Positions 32,235 through 41,224 of a stretch of 64,000 bases of DNA are shown here, piece after piece. The notes under the pieces are model-generated. The model was not told the origin of the DNA. It searched no databases and saw nothing but the letters and a program-made list of their open reading frames with translations. The first letter of the stretch is position 1. Each line of letters starts with the position of its first letter. Source of the DNA: Pseudomonas sp. IB20 (GTDB lineage Bacteria; Pseudomonadota; Gammaproteobacteria; Pseudomonadales; Pseudomonadaceae); assembly GCF_009707325.1 (NCBI RefSeq), contig NZ_CP046103.1, positions 1,599,810 through 1,663,809 on the forward strand, in the 5' to 3' direction. Position numbers and translations under genes: made by a program.

Positions 32235-33134
32235 ATGACGCGATCAACCTTAAAGCGGCTGCTGTTGCAGGTGGCGTTTGTTCTGTCGTGGAGCTCCGGC
32301 TATATCGGCGCCAAGTTGGGTACCCAAGGCGGCGGGGCGTTCAACCTGCTGTTCTGGCGCTTCCTGTTGGTCTCGGTGTGCCTGGGGCTGTTTTTGAATG
32401 TGAGGTTGTTGAAGGTTTCATGGGCTCAGGTTCGCCATTACGCCGTGATCGGCTTTCTGTCGCAGTTCCTGTACCTGAGTTGCCTGTACGTGGCGATCCA
32501 GAATGGCTTGCCGCCTGGCATTGCTGCGATCATTGCGGCGCTGCAGCCGTTGATGACAGCGGCACTGTCGACCGGCAGCGCGGCGGAGCGCAGCGGTGGC
32601 TGGCAGTGGCTCGGGCTGTTGATTAGCTTCGGCGGGGTGTCGATCGTGATTGCCGGGCAGTATGGCAGCGGCGGCCAAAGCGTCGGCCTGGTCATGTACC
32701 TGTTGCCACTGGCCTCGGCGTTGGGGCTGACACTGGCGACCTTGTATGAGCGCCGCACCGTGCACCGCCAGGACGCAGGCTTGGTGTTGCCGCTGTTTAT
32801 CCAGTCGCTGCTGACCCTGGTCGGCTTTACCGCTGCGGTGCTTTACACCGACACGCTGAGTATTCCCCACGATCCTGACGTGTTGATCTCGATTGTCTGG
32901 CTGACGCTGTTCTCTACGTTCGTCGCCTACTTGAGCCTGTGGATGTTGTTACGGGTGATGACGGCGACCCATGTTGCGGCGCTGGTCTATCTGGAGCCGC
33001 CGGTAACGTTGGTGTGGGCGGCGCTGATGTTTGGCGATGTGATCGCAGGGTCGACCTACGCCGGCATTGCTGTGGTGGTTGCGGGGTTGCTGCTGGTGCG
33101 CCTGAAACGACCGACCGTCGCGTGTGCCTCCTGA
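32235..33134 (+). CDS. EamA/DMT family transporter
   Basis: The product has 299 residues from the ATG at 32235, preceded by GGGAGG. It has ten predicted helices in two EamA repeats (VAFVLSWSSGYIGAKLG in helix 1; SIVWLTLFSTFVAYLSLWML and AALVYLEPPVTLVWAALMFG in the second half). Such DMT proteins export amino acids or other small metabolites. The substrate is unknown; a divergent LysR gene suggests inducible expression. The last codons (RLKRPTVACAS) are repeated 309 bp downstream as part of a segmental duplication. Confidence 0.87.
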   Translation: MTRSTLKRLLLQVAFVLSWSSGYIGAKLGTQGGGAFNLLFWRFLLVSVCLGLFLNVRLLKVSWAQVRHYAVIGFLSQFLYLSCLYVAIQNGLPPGIAAIIAALQPLMTAALSTGSAAERSGGWQWLGLLISFGGVSIVIAGQYGSGGQSVGLVMYLLPLASALGLTLATLYERRTVHRQDAGLVLPLFIQSLLTLVGFTAAVLYTDTLSIPHDPDVLISIVWLTLFSTFVAYLSLWMLLRVMTATHVAALVYLEPPVTLVWAALMFGDVIAGSTYAGIAVVVAGLLLVRLKRPTVACAS

Positions 33135-33667
33135 GGCCAGCAGGTTCAGCAACCCGACAGATATCACCTGCTAAAAAAGAACTCAAGCCTAAGCAGGAGC
33201 GCGGCTCAAACAAGGGGGCATTTTTGATGGGTGTAGGCGTTGGGCGTCGGGGCCCGAGGGTTTTGTATGTGGCTACGTTATGCAGGATTGGTGGCGGCAG
33301 TTGTCGCGGCGTCTGAGTTGTGTGCAATCGCGTGTGTTGCATGAGTGCGGGCGGGTGTAAGTGTCGCGGTCATGAGTGCGGGCGGGTGTAACCGATGTTC
33401 GTCGGCGCGCCTGAAACGACCGACCGTCGCATGTGCCTCTTGAGGCCTGCGGGTTCAGCAAGCTGACAGACATCACCTGTTAAAAAAGAACCCAAGCCTA
33501 AGCAGGAGCGCGGCTGAAACAAGGGGGCATTTTTTACGGTGCAGGTGTTGGGCGTCAGCGCCCGAGGGTTTTGTATGTGGCTACGTTATGCGGCATTGGC
33601 GGCGGTAGTCGTCGCGGCGTCCGGGTGTGTGCAAGAGCGCGTTGTGCATGACCGCAGGCCGGTACAA
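33098..33667 (+). repeat. Imperfect 309-bp-period segmental duplication
   Basis: The segment 33098-33358 recurs at 33407-33667 with scattered substitutions. The left copy contains the EamA 3' end and a decayed start of a lipoprotein gene (MWLRYAGLVAAVVAASE then stop). The right copy repeats the EamA last codons and carries the intact lipoprotein gene start at 33575. A 21-base piece (CATGAGTGCGGGCGGGTGTAA) is also repeated at 33339-33359 and 33371-33391. This explains the 440-bp gap between the two genes, which otherwise holds no gene. Confidence 0.85.
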
Positions 33668-33904
33668 CGTGAGTATGTCGAAGTCGTTGCGCCGCAACCG
33701 CCGCCGGTGCAGGTGATCGAAGTCGAACCGGCTACGCGCTACGGCTATGTCTGGTCACGCGGTTACTGGCGTTGGGAAGGCGGGCGATACGTCGCGGTGC
33801 ACGGCCATTGGGAGCAAGTGCGCGAAGGCTATCGTTATGTGCACCCGCATTGGGTGCAGCGCAATGACGGTTACCACTGGCAGGGCGGTGGCTGGGTTCG
33901 CTGA
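33575..33904 (+). CDS. Tyr/Trp-repeat lipoprotein (YXWGXW-like)
   Basis: The product has 109 residues from the ATG at 33575. A lipoprotein signal (MWLRYAALAAVVVAASGC) with Cys18 precedes a proline-rich stretch (VAPQPPPVQVIEVEP). Short aromatic repeats follow (YGYVWSRGYWRWEGG, VAVHGHWEQ, YVHPHWVQ, YHWQGGGWVR). This is the YXWGXW-type repeat pattern of small envelope proteins of unknown role. The frame upstream to 33539 lacks an SD. A decayed copy of its 5' end lies 309 bp upstream. Confidence 0.75.
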   Translation: MWLRYAALAAVVVAASGCVQERVVHDRRPVQREYVEVVAPQPPPVQVIEVEPATRYGYVWSRGYWRWEGGRYVAVHGHWEQVREGYRYVHPHWVQRNDGYHWQGGGWVR

Positions 33905-33922
33905 GCCCAGACCAAATAACGT

Positions 33923-34318
33923 CTAGATCGGCTTCTGGGTGCCTAGAAGCCGAACCTCCCGCAGCAACGCGGCACCGAGCTGATCGGTGCCCAGTTCCTT
34001 GTAGCCGACCGCCTTGACCTCGCCGTTCTCTTCCGCCTGGATGATGATCACCGGCGTTTCTTTGCCGGTGGCTTCGTCCACATGCATCGCATACTGGGGG
34101 ATATCCAGCTTGATCGGCGTACCCGCCGCCTTGCCTTGCACATTGATCAGAAACGCCGCACAGCCTGTGTCGACATCCGTGCTGGTAGCTGAGCGGCCGC
34201 TGACGAAGCAACTCTGCGGCAGATCCGGCCAGGTGATGGTGTCGGCGCTGGCCAGGGTGCAGGCCATGCTCAAGGTAGCGAGAAGAAGCGTGCGCACGTG
34301 AGTCTGTCTCTCGATCAA
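33923..34318 (-). CDS. Secreted hypothetical protein
   Basis: The 131-residue product has a Sec signal peptide (VRTLLLATLSMACTLASADT). The mature part of about 105 residues has two cysteines that could pair (SCFVSG and DTGCAAF) and a beta-rich composition (KLDIPQYAMHVDEATGKET, VIIIQAEENGEVKAVGY). No family is recognised. The GTG at codon 8 is an alternative start that would give a cleaner signal peptide. It converges with the lipoprotein gene to its left. Confidence 0.6.
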   Translation of the reverse strand: MIERQTHVRTLLLATLSMACTLASADTITWPDLPQSCFVSGRSATSTDVDTGCAAFLINVQGKAAGTPIKLDIPQYAMHVDEATGKETPVIIIQAEENGEVKAVGYKELGTDQLGAALLREVRLLGTQKPI

Positions 34319-34368
34319 GGTTGAACGCGGTTTTTACCAAAGCCTGAACGTCGTCGCAATGCCATGGC

Positions 34369-34764
34369 TCAGGCCAGCCGTTTCATTCCGGTGGCCTTGG
34401 CTGCGTTGAGGTCAAAGGTGGCGGTGTATTCACAGCCTGCTGCATGGGCGCAGCGTTCTATCAGGTAGTCGGCGAAATCGGCTTTGCCTGCCGTGAATCG
34501 TCGCAGGGCCTGCCAGATGATTTCGGCATGTTCGACGGTCAATTCACGCGTGCGCAACAGCGTTTCCAAAACATTCACCACATCACTCTTGGCCGACTGG
34601 TAGCAGCTTTGTAAAACCCAGACCAGTTCCAGCACGGACACCAGGCTCACAAAGCCCGGTGACAGCGTGGTGAGCGATTCGATCAGCGCCGATGCCTTGG
34701 GTGATTGAATGGGATCATCCTGGGTGACATAGCGCACCAGTACGTTGGTATCCAGCCCGATCAT
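34369..34764 (-). CDS. PIN domain toxin (VapC-type ribonuclease)
   Basis: The 131-residue protein is a PIN domain. The acidic residues expected in the active site are present: Asp5 (MIGLDTNVLVRYV), Glu46 (VSVLELVWVL), Asp99 (KADFADYLI) and Asp118 (TATFDLNA). Its start overlaps the stop of the AbrB-type antitoxin gene by four bases, the usual arrangement. VapC toxins cleave tRNA or rRNA; the target of this one is not predictable. The pair stands alone among host genes. Confidence 0.88.
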   Translation of the reverse strand: MIGLDTNVLVRYVTQDDPIQSPKASALIESLTTLSPGFVSLVSVLELVWVLQSCYQSAKSDVVNVLETLLRTRELTVEHAEIIWQALRRFTAGKADFADYLIERCAHAAGCEYTATFDLNAAKATGMKRLA

Positions 34765-35003
34765 CCGGCTTTTGCTCCTTGCGCCGCGATGGCGTGGTTC
34801 ATGTCTTCAATCGATACGGCGTGGGCAGGCTTGCGGATCAACCCTTTGAGGTTCTGCACGGTTTTGCTCGCCGCGATGATCGAAAATTTGCCATCTTCCG
34901 TTTCGACGAATTCAACCCGATCGCCCGTTTCCAGGCCGAGTGCTGTCCGGACTTGGACAGGTATGGTGATTTGCCCTTTTGAGGTCAATGTTGCGGTGGC
35001 CAT
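34761..35003 (-). CDS. AbrB/SpoVT-type antitoxin
   Basis: From the ATG at 35003 the product has 80 residues. MATATLTSKGQITIPVQVRT is the swapped-hairpin AbrB DNA-binding domain, and ALGLETGDRVEFVETEDGKF completes it (residues 1-50). The C-terminal part (GLIRKPAHAVSIEDMNHAIA) should wrap the PIN toxin. An in-frame ATG at 35018 with AAGGA upstream is an alternative start. It would repress its own promoter; a perfect inverted repeat lies just upstream. Confidence 0.87.
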   Translation of the reverse strand: MATATLTSKGQITIPVQVRTALGLETGDRVEFVETEDGKFSIIAASKTVQNLKGLIRKPAHAVSIEDMNHAIAAQGAKAG

Positions 35004-35027
35004 AGCGAAGATCTCCATCGTGATATT

Positions 35028-35045
35028 CCTTACCCTAAGGTAAGG
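35028..35045. promoter_or_regulatory. Inverted repeat, likely toxin-antitoxin operator
   Basis: CCTTACC and GGTAAGG flank CTAA, directly upstream of the antitoxin start. The position suits autoregulation by the AbrB-type protein. Confidence 0.6.
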
Positions 35046-35167
35046 ATTGATGAAGGACAAGATCCGTTGGTCCATAGGTTGCTCTGCTGGTAAGTGGGAA
35101 CAGGTAAAACCCTAGTTCGAACTGTCTGCTCTCGCACGCCTGCCTCAGCCCCAAAGAGATACAAGCT

Positions 35168-35563
35168 ATGACTGACCGCCGCCGCCTCATCATCCCCGCT
35201 GCCATGCAACCCATCGTTGAGCGTGCTGGCTACGTGCCCGCCGTTAAAGTTGGCAACACCTTGTACTGCGCAGGGCAGGTCGGCCGCACACTGGAACTGG
35301 CGGTGATAGAAGATCCCGAGGCGCAATTCATCGCCGCCTGGCAGAACCTGCTGCAGGTATTGGAGGAGGGCGGTTGTGGTTTTGAAGACGTGGTCGACAT
35401 GACCACGTATCACGTCAACATGAGCCAGCACATGGCGGTTTTTCGCGAGGTGAAAAACCGCCTGTTCCCACGTGGCCATTGCGCCTGGACGACCATCGGG
35501 GTGTCCGAACTGGCACACCCCGGGTTGCTGGTGGAAATCAAATGTGTGGCGGTGCAACGCTAG
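35168..35563 (+). CDS. RidA/YjgF family protein
   Basis: The 131-residue protein is a single RidA domain, a trimeric fold that in RidA proper deaminates reactive enamines and imines. Recognisable parts are VGNTLYCAGQVGRTLE, the YHVNMSQHMAVFREV stretch and VELAHPGLLVEIKCVAVQR-like C-terminus. The catalytic arginine of true RidA (in the R-V-C-V-type strand) is not evident, as the strand reads KCVAVQR, so it may be a RidA-related subgroup. It starts 92 bp right of the toxin-antitoxin operator and meets ppnN tail to tail with no spacer. Confidence 0.8.
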   Translation: MTDRRRLIIPAAMQPIVERAGYVPAVKVGNTLYCAGQVGRTLELAVIEDPEAQFIAAWQNLLQVLEEGGCGFEDVVDMTTYHVNMSQHMAVFREVKNRLFPRGHCAWTTIGVSELAHPGLLVEIKCVAVQR

Positions 35564-36937
35564 TTATTGCACCACTCGGTAACACGGCACATACGCCGCG
35601 CCACCCGGCAACTTCATGCGGTGCTGGGCGACAAACGCCTGCAGCAGCTCGTCCAGTGGTTTCATGATCGCCGGGTCGCCGTGGATTTCGTACGGGCCGT
35701 GTTGCTCGATCAGGCGAATGCCCTTGTCCTTGACGTTGCCCGCCACGATCCCCGAGAACGCACGGCGCAGGTTGGCGGCGAGTTCATGGGGCGGTAGCGC
35801 ATGGCTCAGTTGCAGGCTGGCCATGTTTTCGTGGGTCGGGTCGAACGGGCGTTGGAAGCCTTCGTCGATCTTCAGCAGCCAGTTGAAGTGGAACGCGTCG
35901 TTGCGCTCGCGGCGGAACTGCTTTACGGCCTTGAGCCCTACGGTCATCTGGCGCGCGACTTCAGCCGGGTCGTCGATGATGATCTGGTAGTGCGCCTGCG
36001 CCGCCTCGCCGAGGGTGGCACCGACGAACGCGTGCAGTTGTTGCAGGTACGGCGCGGCGTGTTTCGGCCCGGTGAGGATGACCGGGAACGGCACGTCGCG
36101 GTTGTCCGGGTGCATCAGGATGCCCAGCAGGTACAGGAACTCTTCGGCCGTGCCGGCACCGCCCGGGAAGATGATGATGCCGTGGCCGACGCGCACGAAG
36201 GCTTCCAGGCGTTTTTCGATGTCGGGCAAGATCACCAGTTCGTTAACGATCGGGTTCGGCGCTTCGGCCGCGATGATGCCCGGCTCGGTCAGGCCCAGGT
36301 AGCGCCCGCCGGTAATACGCTGTTTGGCGTGGGAAATGGTCGCACCCTTCATCGGGCCTTTCATCACGCCAGGGCCGCAACCGGTGCACACGTCGAGGCT
36401 GCGCAGGCCCAGTTCGTGGCCGACTTTCTTGGTGTATTTGTATTCTTCGGTGTTGATCGAGTGCCCGCCCCAGCACACCACGATTTTCGGCTCGACACCC
36501 GGGCGCAACGTACGGGCGTTGCGCAGCAGGTGGAACACGTAGTCGGTGATGCCTTGGGAGTCGCTCAGGTCGATGCGCTGGCTGCCCAGCTCATTCTCGG
36601 TGTAGACTATGTCGCGCAGGGCGCTGAACAGCATCTCGCGGGTGCTGGCGATCATTTCGCCATCGACGAAGGCGTCGGCCGGCGCGTTCAACAGTTCCAG
36701 GCGCACGCCACGGTCCTGCTGGTGGATACGCACTTCAAAGTCTTGATAGGCGTCGAGGATGGTCTTGGCGTTGTCGATATGCGCGCCGGTGTTGAGGATG
36801 GCCAGGGCGCATTGGCGGAACAGGGTGTAGATGCTGCCGGTGCCGGCTTCACTCAGTTGCTGAACTTCACGTTGGGACAGGGTTTCGAGGCTGCCCTTGG
36901 GGCTGACGGAGGCATTGATGACTTGACGTTGGGGCAT
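35564..36937 (-). CDS. ppnN: Pyrimidine/purine nucleotide 5'-monophosphate nucleosidase PpnN
   Basis: The enzyme cleaves nucleoside monophosphates to free base and ribose-5-phosphate. The product has 457 residues from the ATG at 36937 with AAGGAATC upstream, matching PpnN/YgdH length. The LOG-family motif is present as GHGIIIFPGGAGTAEEF, with the preceding VCWGGHSINTEEYKYTKKVG and VMKGPMKGATISHAKQR. The N-terminal domain (SPKGSLETLSQREVQQL) and the C-terminal domain distinguish it from short LOG proteins. In E. coli it is regulated by ppGpp; that is family knowledge only. Confidence 0.92.
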   Translation of the reverse strand: MPQRQVINASVSPKGSLETLSQREVQQLSEAGTGSIYTLFRQCALAILNTGAHIDNAKTILDAYQDFEVRIHQQDRGVRLELLNAPADAFVDGEMIASTREMLFSALRDIVYTENELGSQRIDLSDSQGITDYVFHLLRNARTLRPGVEPKIVVCWGGHSINTEEYKYTKKVGHELGLRSLDVCTGCGPGVMKGPMKGATISHAKQRITGGRYLGLTEPGIIAAEAPNPIVNELVILPDIEKRLEAFVRVGHGIIIFPGGAGTAEEFLYLLGILMHPDNRDVPFPVILTGPKHAAPYLQQLHAFVGATLGEAAQAHYQIIIDDPAEVARQMTVGLKAVKQFRRERNDAFHFNWLLKIDEGFQRPFDPTHENMASLQLSHALPPHELAANLRRAFSGIVAGNVKDKGIRLIEQHGPYEIHGDPAIMKPLDELLQAFVAQHRMKLPGGAAYVPCYRVVQ

Positions 36938-37086
36938 TCTGATTCCTTGAAGGCGCAGCCACCGCACCCGCACAGGGCGGCGATGGCTTGAAAATGGTGA
37001 GCGCCGAATTCGGTCGCACGAGACTGTAGTTTGGCCGCCTCTCAGGCAGGGCGCAAACACCGTCCAGCACCATCATGCCGCAGAAC

Positions 37087-37911
37087 TTACTGAATCAGCT
37101 TCCAGTTTTTGTAGAAAACCCGACGCAGGGTAAACACCAGCCCGGCAAAACCCGCGATCACGGCGTTGAGCACGGAGGGCAACAAGGTTGGCCGCACAAT
37201 ATCAATGAACAGGCAGTAACGTTTTGCGTCGTTTTTGTTGAAGGACGCGTGCATCAGCGTGTCATCGAAGATAAACAGCGGGTCGTCGTGCCAGTAGTGC
37301 TTGTGCTTGCCCACCTGGATAAAGACACCGTCGTGGTGAGGCGCCGGCGCCATGTTGTAGAGCACACGGAACATCATGCGCAGCGGGCCGAAGTGGAAGG
37401 AGGTCGAGCGGTTTTCGTTGAACACCGAGACGCCGATGGTCTTCACAAACGGCAGTTTCTTGCGCAGTTGCGGGATGTCCAAGGTGGTTTCGATTGGGCG
37501 GCCGTACCACTGGAAGAACAACATGCCGCGCTTCTTCTCGGCCATGCGCTCGTCCAGGTAACTGATGATTTCATCTTTGTTGGCCATGGCATCGTCGATG
37601 ACCTGCTGCAGGTCTTCACGCCAGGCGGGTGGCAGGTCGCGCATGGTGTAGACATGGCGGTTGCGCAGGCTCAACAGGTCAAACAGGGTGTTGAACGGTG
37701 CCAATATCCAGGTGTTGCGGCCACTGCCGATGAAGTACTTCTTGATGGTGTTGGCGTCATAGAGGCCGTTACGCAGGAAGTCGTAGACACCGCACACCAG
37801 CACCAGGCCGAGGAATACCGCGGTGGTCAGGGGAAAGAGGCAAATAATCAGCAGGACGCCAATGACCCAGGCGACCGACACTGCTTTTTTGCGTAAGGCA
37901 GACTTGCTCAT
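37087..37911 (-). CDS. LpxO-like aspartyl/asparaginyl beta-hydroxylase
   Basis: The product has 274 residues from the ATG at 37911, with GGAG at suitable spacing. It has an N-terminal membrane segment (VAWVIGVLLIICLFPL and AVFLGLVLVCGVY) and a cytoplasmic Fe(II)/2-oxoglutarate hydroxylase domain with HHDGVFIQVGKHKHYW and FIFDDTLMHASFN, ending in a C-terminal helix. The pattern fits LpxO, which 2-hydroxylates lipid A acyl chains in Pseudomonas and Salmonella. The exact target here is not proven by sequence. It is monocistronic. Confidence 0.78.
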   Translation of the reverse strand: MSKSALRKKAVSVAWVIGVLLIICLFPLTTAVFLGLVLVCGVYDFLRNGLYDANTIKKYFIGSGRNTWILAPFNTLFDLLSLRNRHVYTMRDLPPAWREDLQQVIDDAMANKDEIISYLDERMAEKKRGMLFFQWYGRPIETTLDIPQLRKKLPFVKTIGVSVFNENRSTSFHFGPLRMMFRVLYNMAPAPHHDGVFIQVGKHKHYWHDDPLFIFDDTLMHASFNKNDAKRYCLFIDIVRPTLLPSVLNAVIAGFAGLVFTLRRVFYKNWKLIQ

Positions 37912-38168
37912 GAAACTCAGCTCCAGCTGGACGCCATAGTATGAACAAATCTTCATATTTAGGGTCGGGTTCAGAATTCTGCGCAGGAAGCTCGGTAGGT
38001 GTGTGAACGGTAGCAGGCATGCGCCAAAAAGCGCTGCGCCGATTGGATTTTGTAAACAGAAGATTTACGACTATCGTGACGCTTCGGTTTTTCGGGCGTC
38101 ATAGACCGGTACGATTAAGTTGAACGGCCACCATTGGCCTTCGGCACCTTGGAAGAGGCAGAAATTTT

Positions 38169-39362
38169 ATGATCATCAAACCGCGGGTTCGTGGCTTTAT
38201 CTGTGTGACCGCTCACCCTGTTGGCTGTGAAGCGAACGTCAAGGAACAGATCGACTACGTAACCAAGAATGGCGTTATCGAAGGCGGCCCGAAGAAGGTG
38301 CTGGTCCTCGGCGCCTCCACCGGTTACGGCCTGGCCGCGCGCATCAGTGCAGCGTTTGGCTGCGGCGCCGACACCCTGGGTGTGTTTTTTGAGAAAGAAG
38401 GCGAAGAAGGCAAACTGAGCTCCGCCGGCTGGTACAACAGCGCGGCGTTCGAGAAGTTTGCGGTTGAAAAAGGCCTGTACGCCAAGAGCATCAACGGCGA
38501 CGCGTTCTCCGACGAGATCAAGCGCCTGACCATCGAAACCATCAAGAAAGACCTGGGCAAGATCGACCTGGTCGTTTACAGCCTGGCCGCGCCACGCCGT
38601 ACCGACCCGCAAGGCGTGGTGCACACCTCCACCCTCAAGCCGATCGGCAAGGCTGTGACCCTGCGCGGTATCAACACCGACAAAGGCGTTGTGGTCGACA
38701 CCACGCTTGAGCCTGCCACCCAGGAAGAAATCGACGGCACCGTGAAAGTCATGGGCGGCGAAGACTGGCAGCTGTGGATCGACGCCCTGCGTGACGCCGA
38801 CGTACTGGCCGAAGGCGCCAAGACCACCGCGTTCACCTACCTCGGTGAAAAGCTGACCCAGGACATCTACTGGAACGGCTCCATCGGCGAAGCCAAGAAA
38901 GACCTGGACAAAAAAGTCCTGACCCTGCGCGACAACCTCGCCGCACTCAAGGGCGACGCCCGTGTGTCGGTGCTCAAGGCCGTCGTCACCCAGGCCAGCT
39001 CGGCCATCCCGATCATGCCGCTGTATTTGTCGCTGCTGTTCAAAGTGATGAAAGAGCAGGGCACTCACGAAGGTTGCATCGAGCAGGTCTACGGCCTGTT
39101 CAAGGACAGCCTGTACGGCAAAGAGCCCAAGCTTGATGCCGACGGCCGCCTGCGTGCCGACCTGGCTGAGCTGGAGCCGAAAGTCCAGGACGCCGTGGCG
39201 GCGCTGTGGAACCAGGTGACTGACGACAACGTTAACGAGATCAGCGATTTTGCCGGTTACAAGGCTGAGTTCCTGCGGTTGTTCGGTTTTGAAATCGACG
39301 GTGTTGATTACGAAGCGGATGTGAACCCGACCGTTAAGATCAATGGTCTGATCCACGCCTGA
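38169..39362 (+). CDS. fabV: Enoyl-[acyl-carrier-protein] reductase FabV
   Basis: FabV performs the last reduction of fatty-acid elongation and in pseudomonads confers high triclosan tolerance. The 397-residue protein starts [20 protein letters not shown]. It carries the NAD-binding [20 protein letters not shown] near residue 43, and the Y-x8-K active-site pattern in [24 protein letters not shown] sequence ([19 protein letters not shown]) is also conserved. It is monocistronic with a REPIN downstream. Confidence 0.95.
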   Translation: MIIKPRVRGFICVTAHPVGCEANVKEQIDYVTKNGVIEGGPKKVLVLGASTGYGLAARISAAFGCGADTLGVFFEKEGEEGKLSSAGWYNSAAFEKFAVEKGLYAKSINGDAFSDEIKRLTIETIKKDLGKIDLVVYSLAAPRRTDPQGVVHTSTLKPIGKAVTLRGINTDKGVVVDTTLEPATQEEIDGTVKVMGGEDWQLWIDALRDADVLAEGAKTTAFTYLGEKLTQDIYWNGSIGEAKKDLDKKVLTLRDNLAALKGDARVSVLKAVVTQASSAIPIMPLYLSLLFKVMKEQGTHEGCIEQVYGLFKDSLYGKEPKLDADGRLRADLAELEPKVQDAVAALWNQVTDDNVNEISDFAGYKAEFLRLFGFEIDGVDYEADVNPTVKINGLIHA

Positions 39363-39392
39363 AACACGCTCTAAAAATGTAAGAGCTGTTTA

Positions 39393-39498
39393 TGTGGGAG
39401 CTGGCTTGCCTGCGATAGCAACACCACGGTGTGTCAGTCACACCGCAGTGTGTCAGTCACACCGCAGTGTTGCTATCGCAGGCAAGCCAGCTCCCACA
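39393..39498. repeat. REPIN with internal tandem CACACCGCAGTGTGTCAGT
   Basis: REP arms GTGGGAGCTGGCTTGCCTGC and its exact complement enclose a loop with two copies of a 19-base unit. The arms and part of the loop pair over about 35 bp. Confidence 0.9.
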
Positions 39499-39595
39499 TT
39501 TGTTTGCGTCACGCCTTCCTTTTGGGAACCCTCCCACCCGCCCTCACAATCTGCCAGACTCCACCGGCTATCAAGCCACGCTAACGGAGGATCTG

Positions 39596-40219
39596 ATGAC
39601 GATTCGTGCAGTAGTTTTTGATTTCGGCGGTGTCCTGTTCGACTGGAACCCGCACCACCTGTACCGCAAGCTGATTGCCGATGATCTTGAGCGGCAACAC
39701 TTTCTCGACACCATTTGCACCCAGGCCTGGAACACCGAGCAGGACGCCGGCCGCCGCCTGGCCGAAGGCACGCGCCACCTGATTGAGCAATACCCGCAAC
39801 ATCAACCCTTGATCCAGGCCTATTACGATCGCTGGCACGAGATGCTGCGCGGCTCATTGCCGGAAGGCGTGGCGATCCTCGAAGCGTTGCATGCGGCCGA
39901 TATGCCGCTGTTCGGGCTCACCAACTGGTCCGCTGAAACCTTCCCCTATGCGCTGGCCAACTATCCGTTCCTGCAGCGTTTTCGCGACATCGTGGTGTCG
40001 GGCGAGCTGAAGCTGATCAAGCCGGATGCGGCGATCTATCACGCGAGCCTAAGCCAGGTGCGTGCCCATCTGCCGGATATCCAGGCCAGTGAAGTGGTGT
40101 TTATCGATGATGTCGCCGGCAATATCGAGGCGGCGGTCGCCCTCGGTTGGCAGGGGATTCACCATGTGTCGGCCGAACGTACAGCGGCGCGCCTGCGCGA
40201 GTTGGGTGTGGGCTTCTAG
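39596..40219 (+). CDS. HAD-IA family phosphatase (YihX-like)
   Basis: The product has 207 residues from the ATG at 39596 behind CGGAGG. Motif I is VVFDFGGVLFDWNP with nucleophile Asp9. Motif II is FGLTNWS, motif III lysine lies in SGELKLIKPDAAIY, and motif IV is VVFIDDVAGNIEAAVALG. The DFGG form of motif I occurs in the YihX/epoxide-hydrolase-N-like subgroup, which includes sugar phosphatases. The substrate is not predictable. The frame is open upstream through the REPIN, but the SD fixes the start. Confidence 0.85.
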   Translation: MTIRAVVFDFGGVLFDWNPHHLYRKLIADDLERQHFLDTICTQAWNTEQDAGRRLAEGTRHLIEQYPQHQPLIQAYYDRWHEMLRGSLPEGVAILEALHAADMPLFGLTNWSAETFPYALANYPFLQRFRDIVVSGELKLIKPDAAIYHASLSQVRAHLPDIQASEVVFIDDVAGNIEAAVALGWQGIHHVSAERTAARLRELGVGF

Positions 40220-41121
40220 CGCGCCCACTTCTCCATGGCGAAATCCACAAAGGCGCGCAGCTTGGGCAGGCGATAACGGTCTTGGCGGTAGAGCAAGTGC
40301 ATGGGGCGGCTGGACAGTTGATAGGTGGTCAGCAAGGTCACCAGCTTGCCGCTCTCCAGGTCCGGTTGCACCAGGGCATCGGCCAGCATGATGATGCCCA
40401 TGCCGTTGACGGCTGCCTGGCGCAAGCCTTGCGAGCTGTTGATGGTCAATGAGCCGGCCACCGGAACCTCCACCTCGCCTTCCTCCCCGGTCATGCGCCA
40501 GAGCTTGTCGGTGTCGCGCCAGTTGTCGGTCGCAGGGTAGGCGAACGCCAGGCAGTCGTGCTGCCGCAGGTCATCGGGTTTCGAAGGCGTGCCACGTCGC
40601 GCCAGATACGCAGGTGATGCGCAGAGGGTCAGGGTGTAGGCCTGCATGGGCCTGGCGATCAGGCTGGAGGTTTCCAGTTCGCCGAGGCGGATCGCCACGT
40701 CGAAGCCGCTGTCGACCAAGTTCATCCGCTCATTGCTCAGCATCACGTGCAGGTCGATCAGTGGGTAGCGCTGGGAAAATTCGCTCAGGGCCGGTGCGAG
40801 GCGTTCGGTGCCAAACACCGGCGGTGCGGTGATACGCAGGCTGCCTTTGGGGGTTCCGCTGTGGATCTGCTCCGCCAGTAACTCGGAGTCGGCCACCAGC
40901 CCCAGCACTTCCAGGCAACGCTGGTAGTACTGCTCTCCAAACTCGGTGAGGCTCTGCTTGCGCGTGGTGCGCTTGAGCAGGCTGACGCCCAGGCGTTGCT
41001 CCAGCGCGCGCAGGTGATTGCCGACCATGGTGGTCGACATCCCGCATTCCTGCGCGGCAGCCGTCATGCTGCCGGTCTCCACCACTTGCACGTACACCGA
41101 CATTGCCTGGAACAAATCCAT
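40216..41121 (-). CDS. LysR family transcriptional regulator
   Basis: The product has 301 residues from the ATG at 41121 (MDLFQAMSVYVQVVETGSMT); an in-frame ATG at 41145 is less likely. The helix-turn-helix covers AAAQECGMSTTMVGNHLRAL and EQRLGVSLLKRTTRKQSLTE. The effector domain begins GSLRITAPPVFGTERLAP. It overlaps the HAD gene stop by four bases tail to tail, and is divergent from the ArgD-like aminotransferase 103 bp away, its likely target. Confidence 0.86.
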   Translation of the reverse strand: MDLFQAMSVYVQVVETGSMTAAAQECGMSTTMVGNHLRALEQRLGVSLLKRTTRKQSLTEFGEQYYQRCLEVLGLVADSELLAEQIHSGTPKGSLRITAPPVFGTERLAPALSEFSQRYPLIDLHVMLSNERMNLVDSGFDVAIRLGELETSSLIARPMQAYTLTLCASPAYLARRGTPSKPDDLRQHDCLAFAYPATDNWRDTDKLWRMTGEEGEVEVPVAGSLTINSSQGLRQAAVNGMGIIMLADALVQPDLESGKLVTLLTTYQLSSRPMHLLYRQDRYRLPKLRAFVDFAMEKWAR

Positions 41122-41224
41122 TATCAAGCCCTGGTTTAAAGTCATTGCAGGAATGCGCAGTTTATCCAGCTCAGGTGGCTAACGATACTGCACCCATCCC
41201 AACGATGCACTGGAGCCTGCCACC

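Noticed and set aside
39393..39498. Repeated CACACCGCAGTGTGTCAGT units resembling a CRISPR repeat
   Set aside because: Only two units, no spacers of regular length, no cas genes, and the units lie in the loop of a REPIN.
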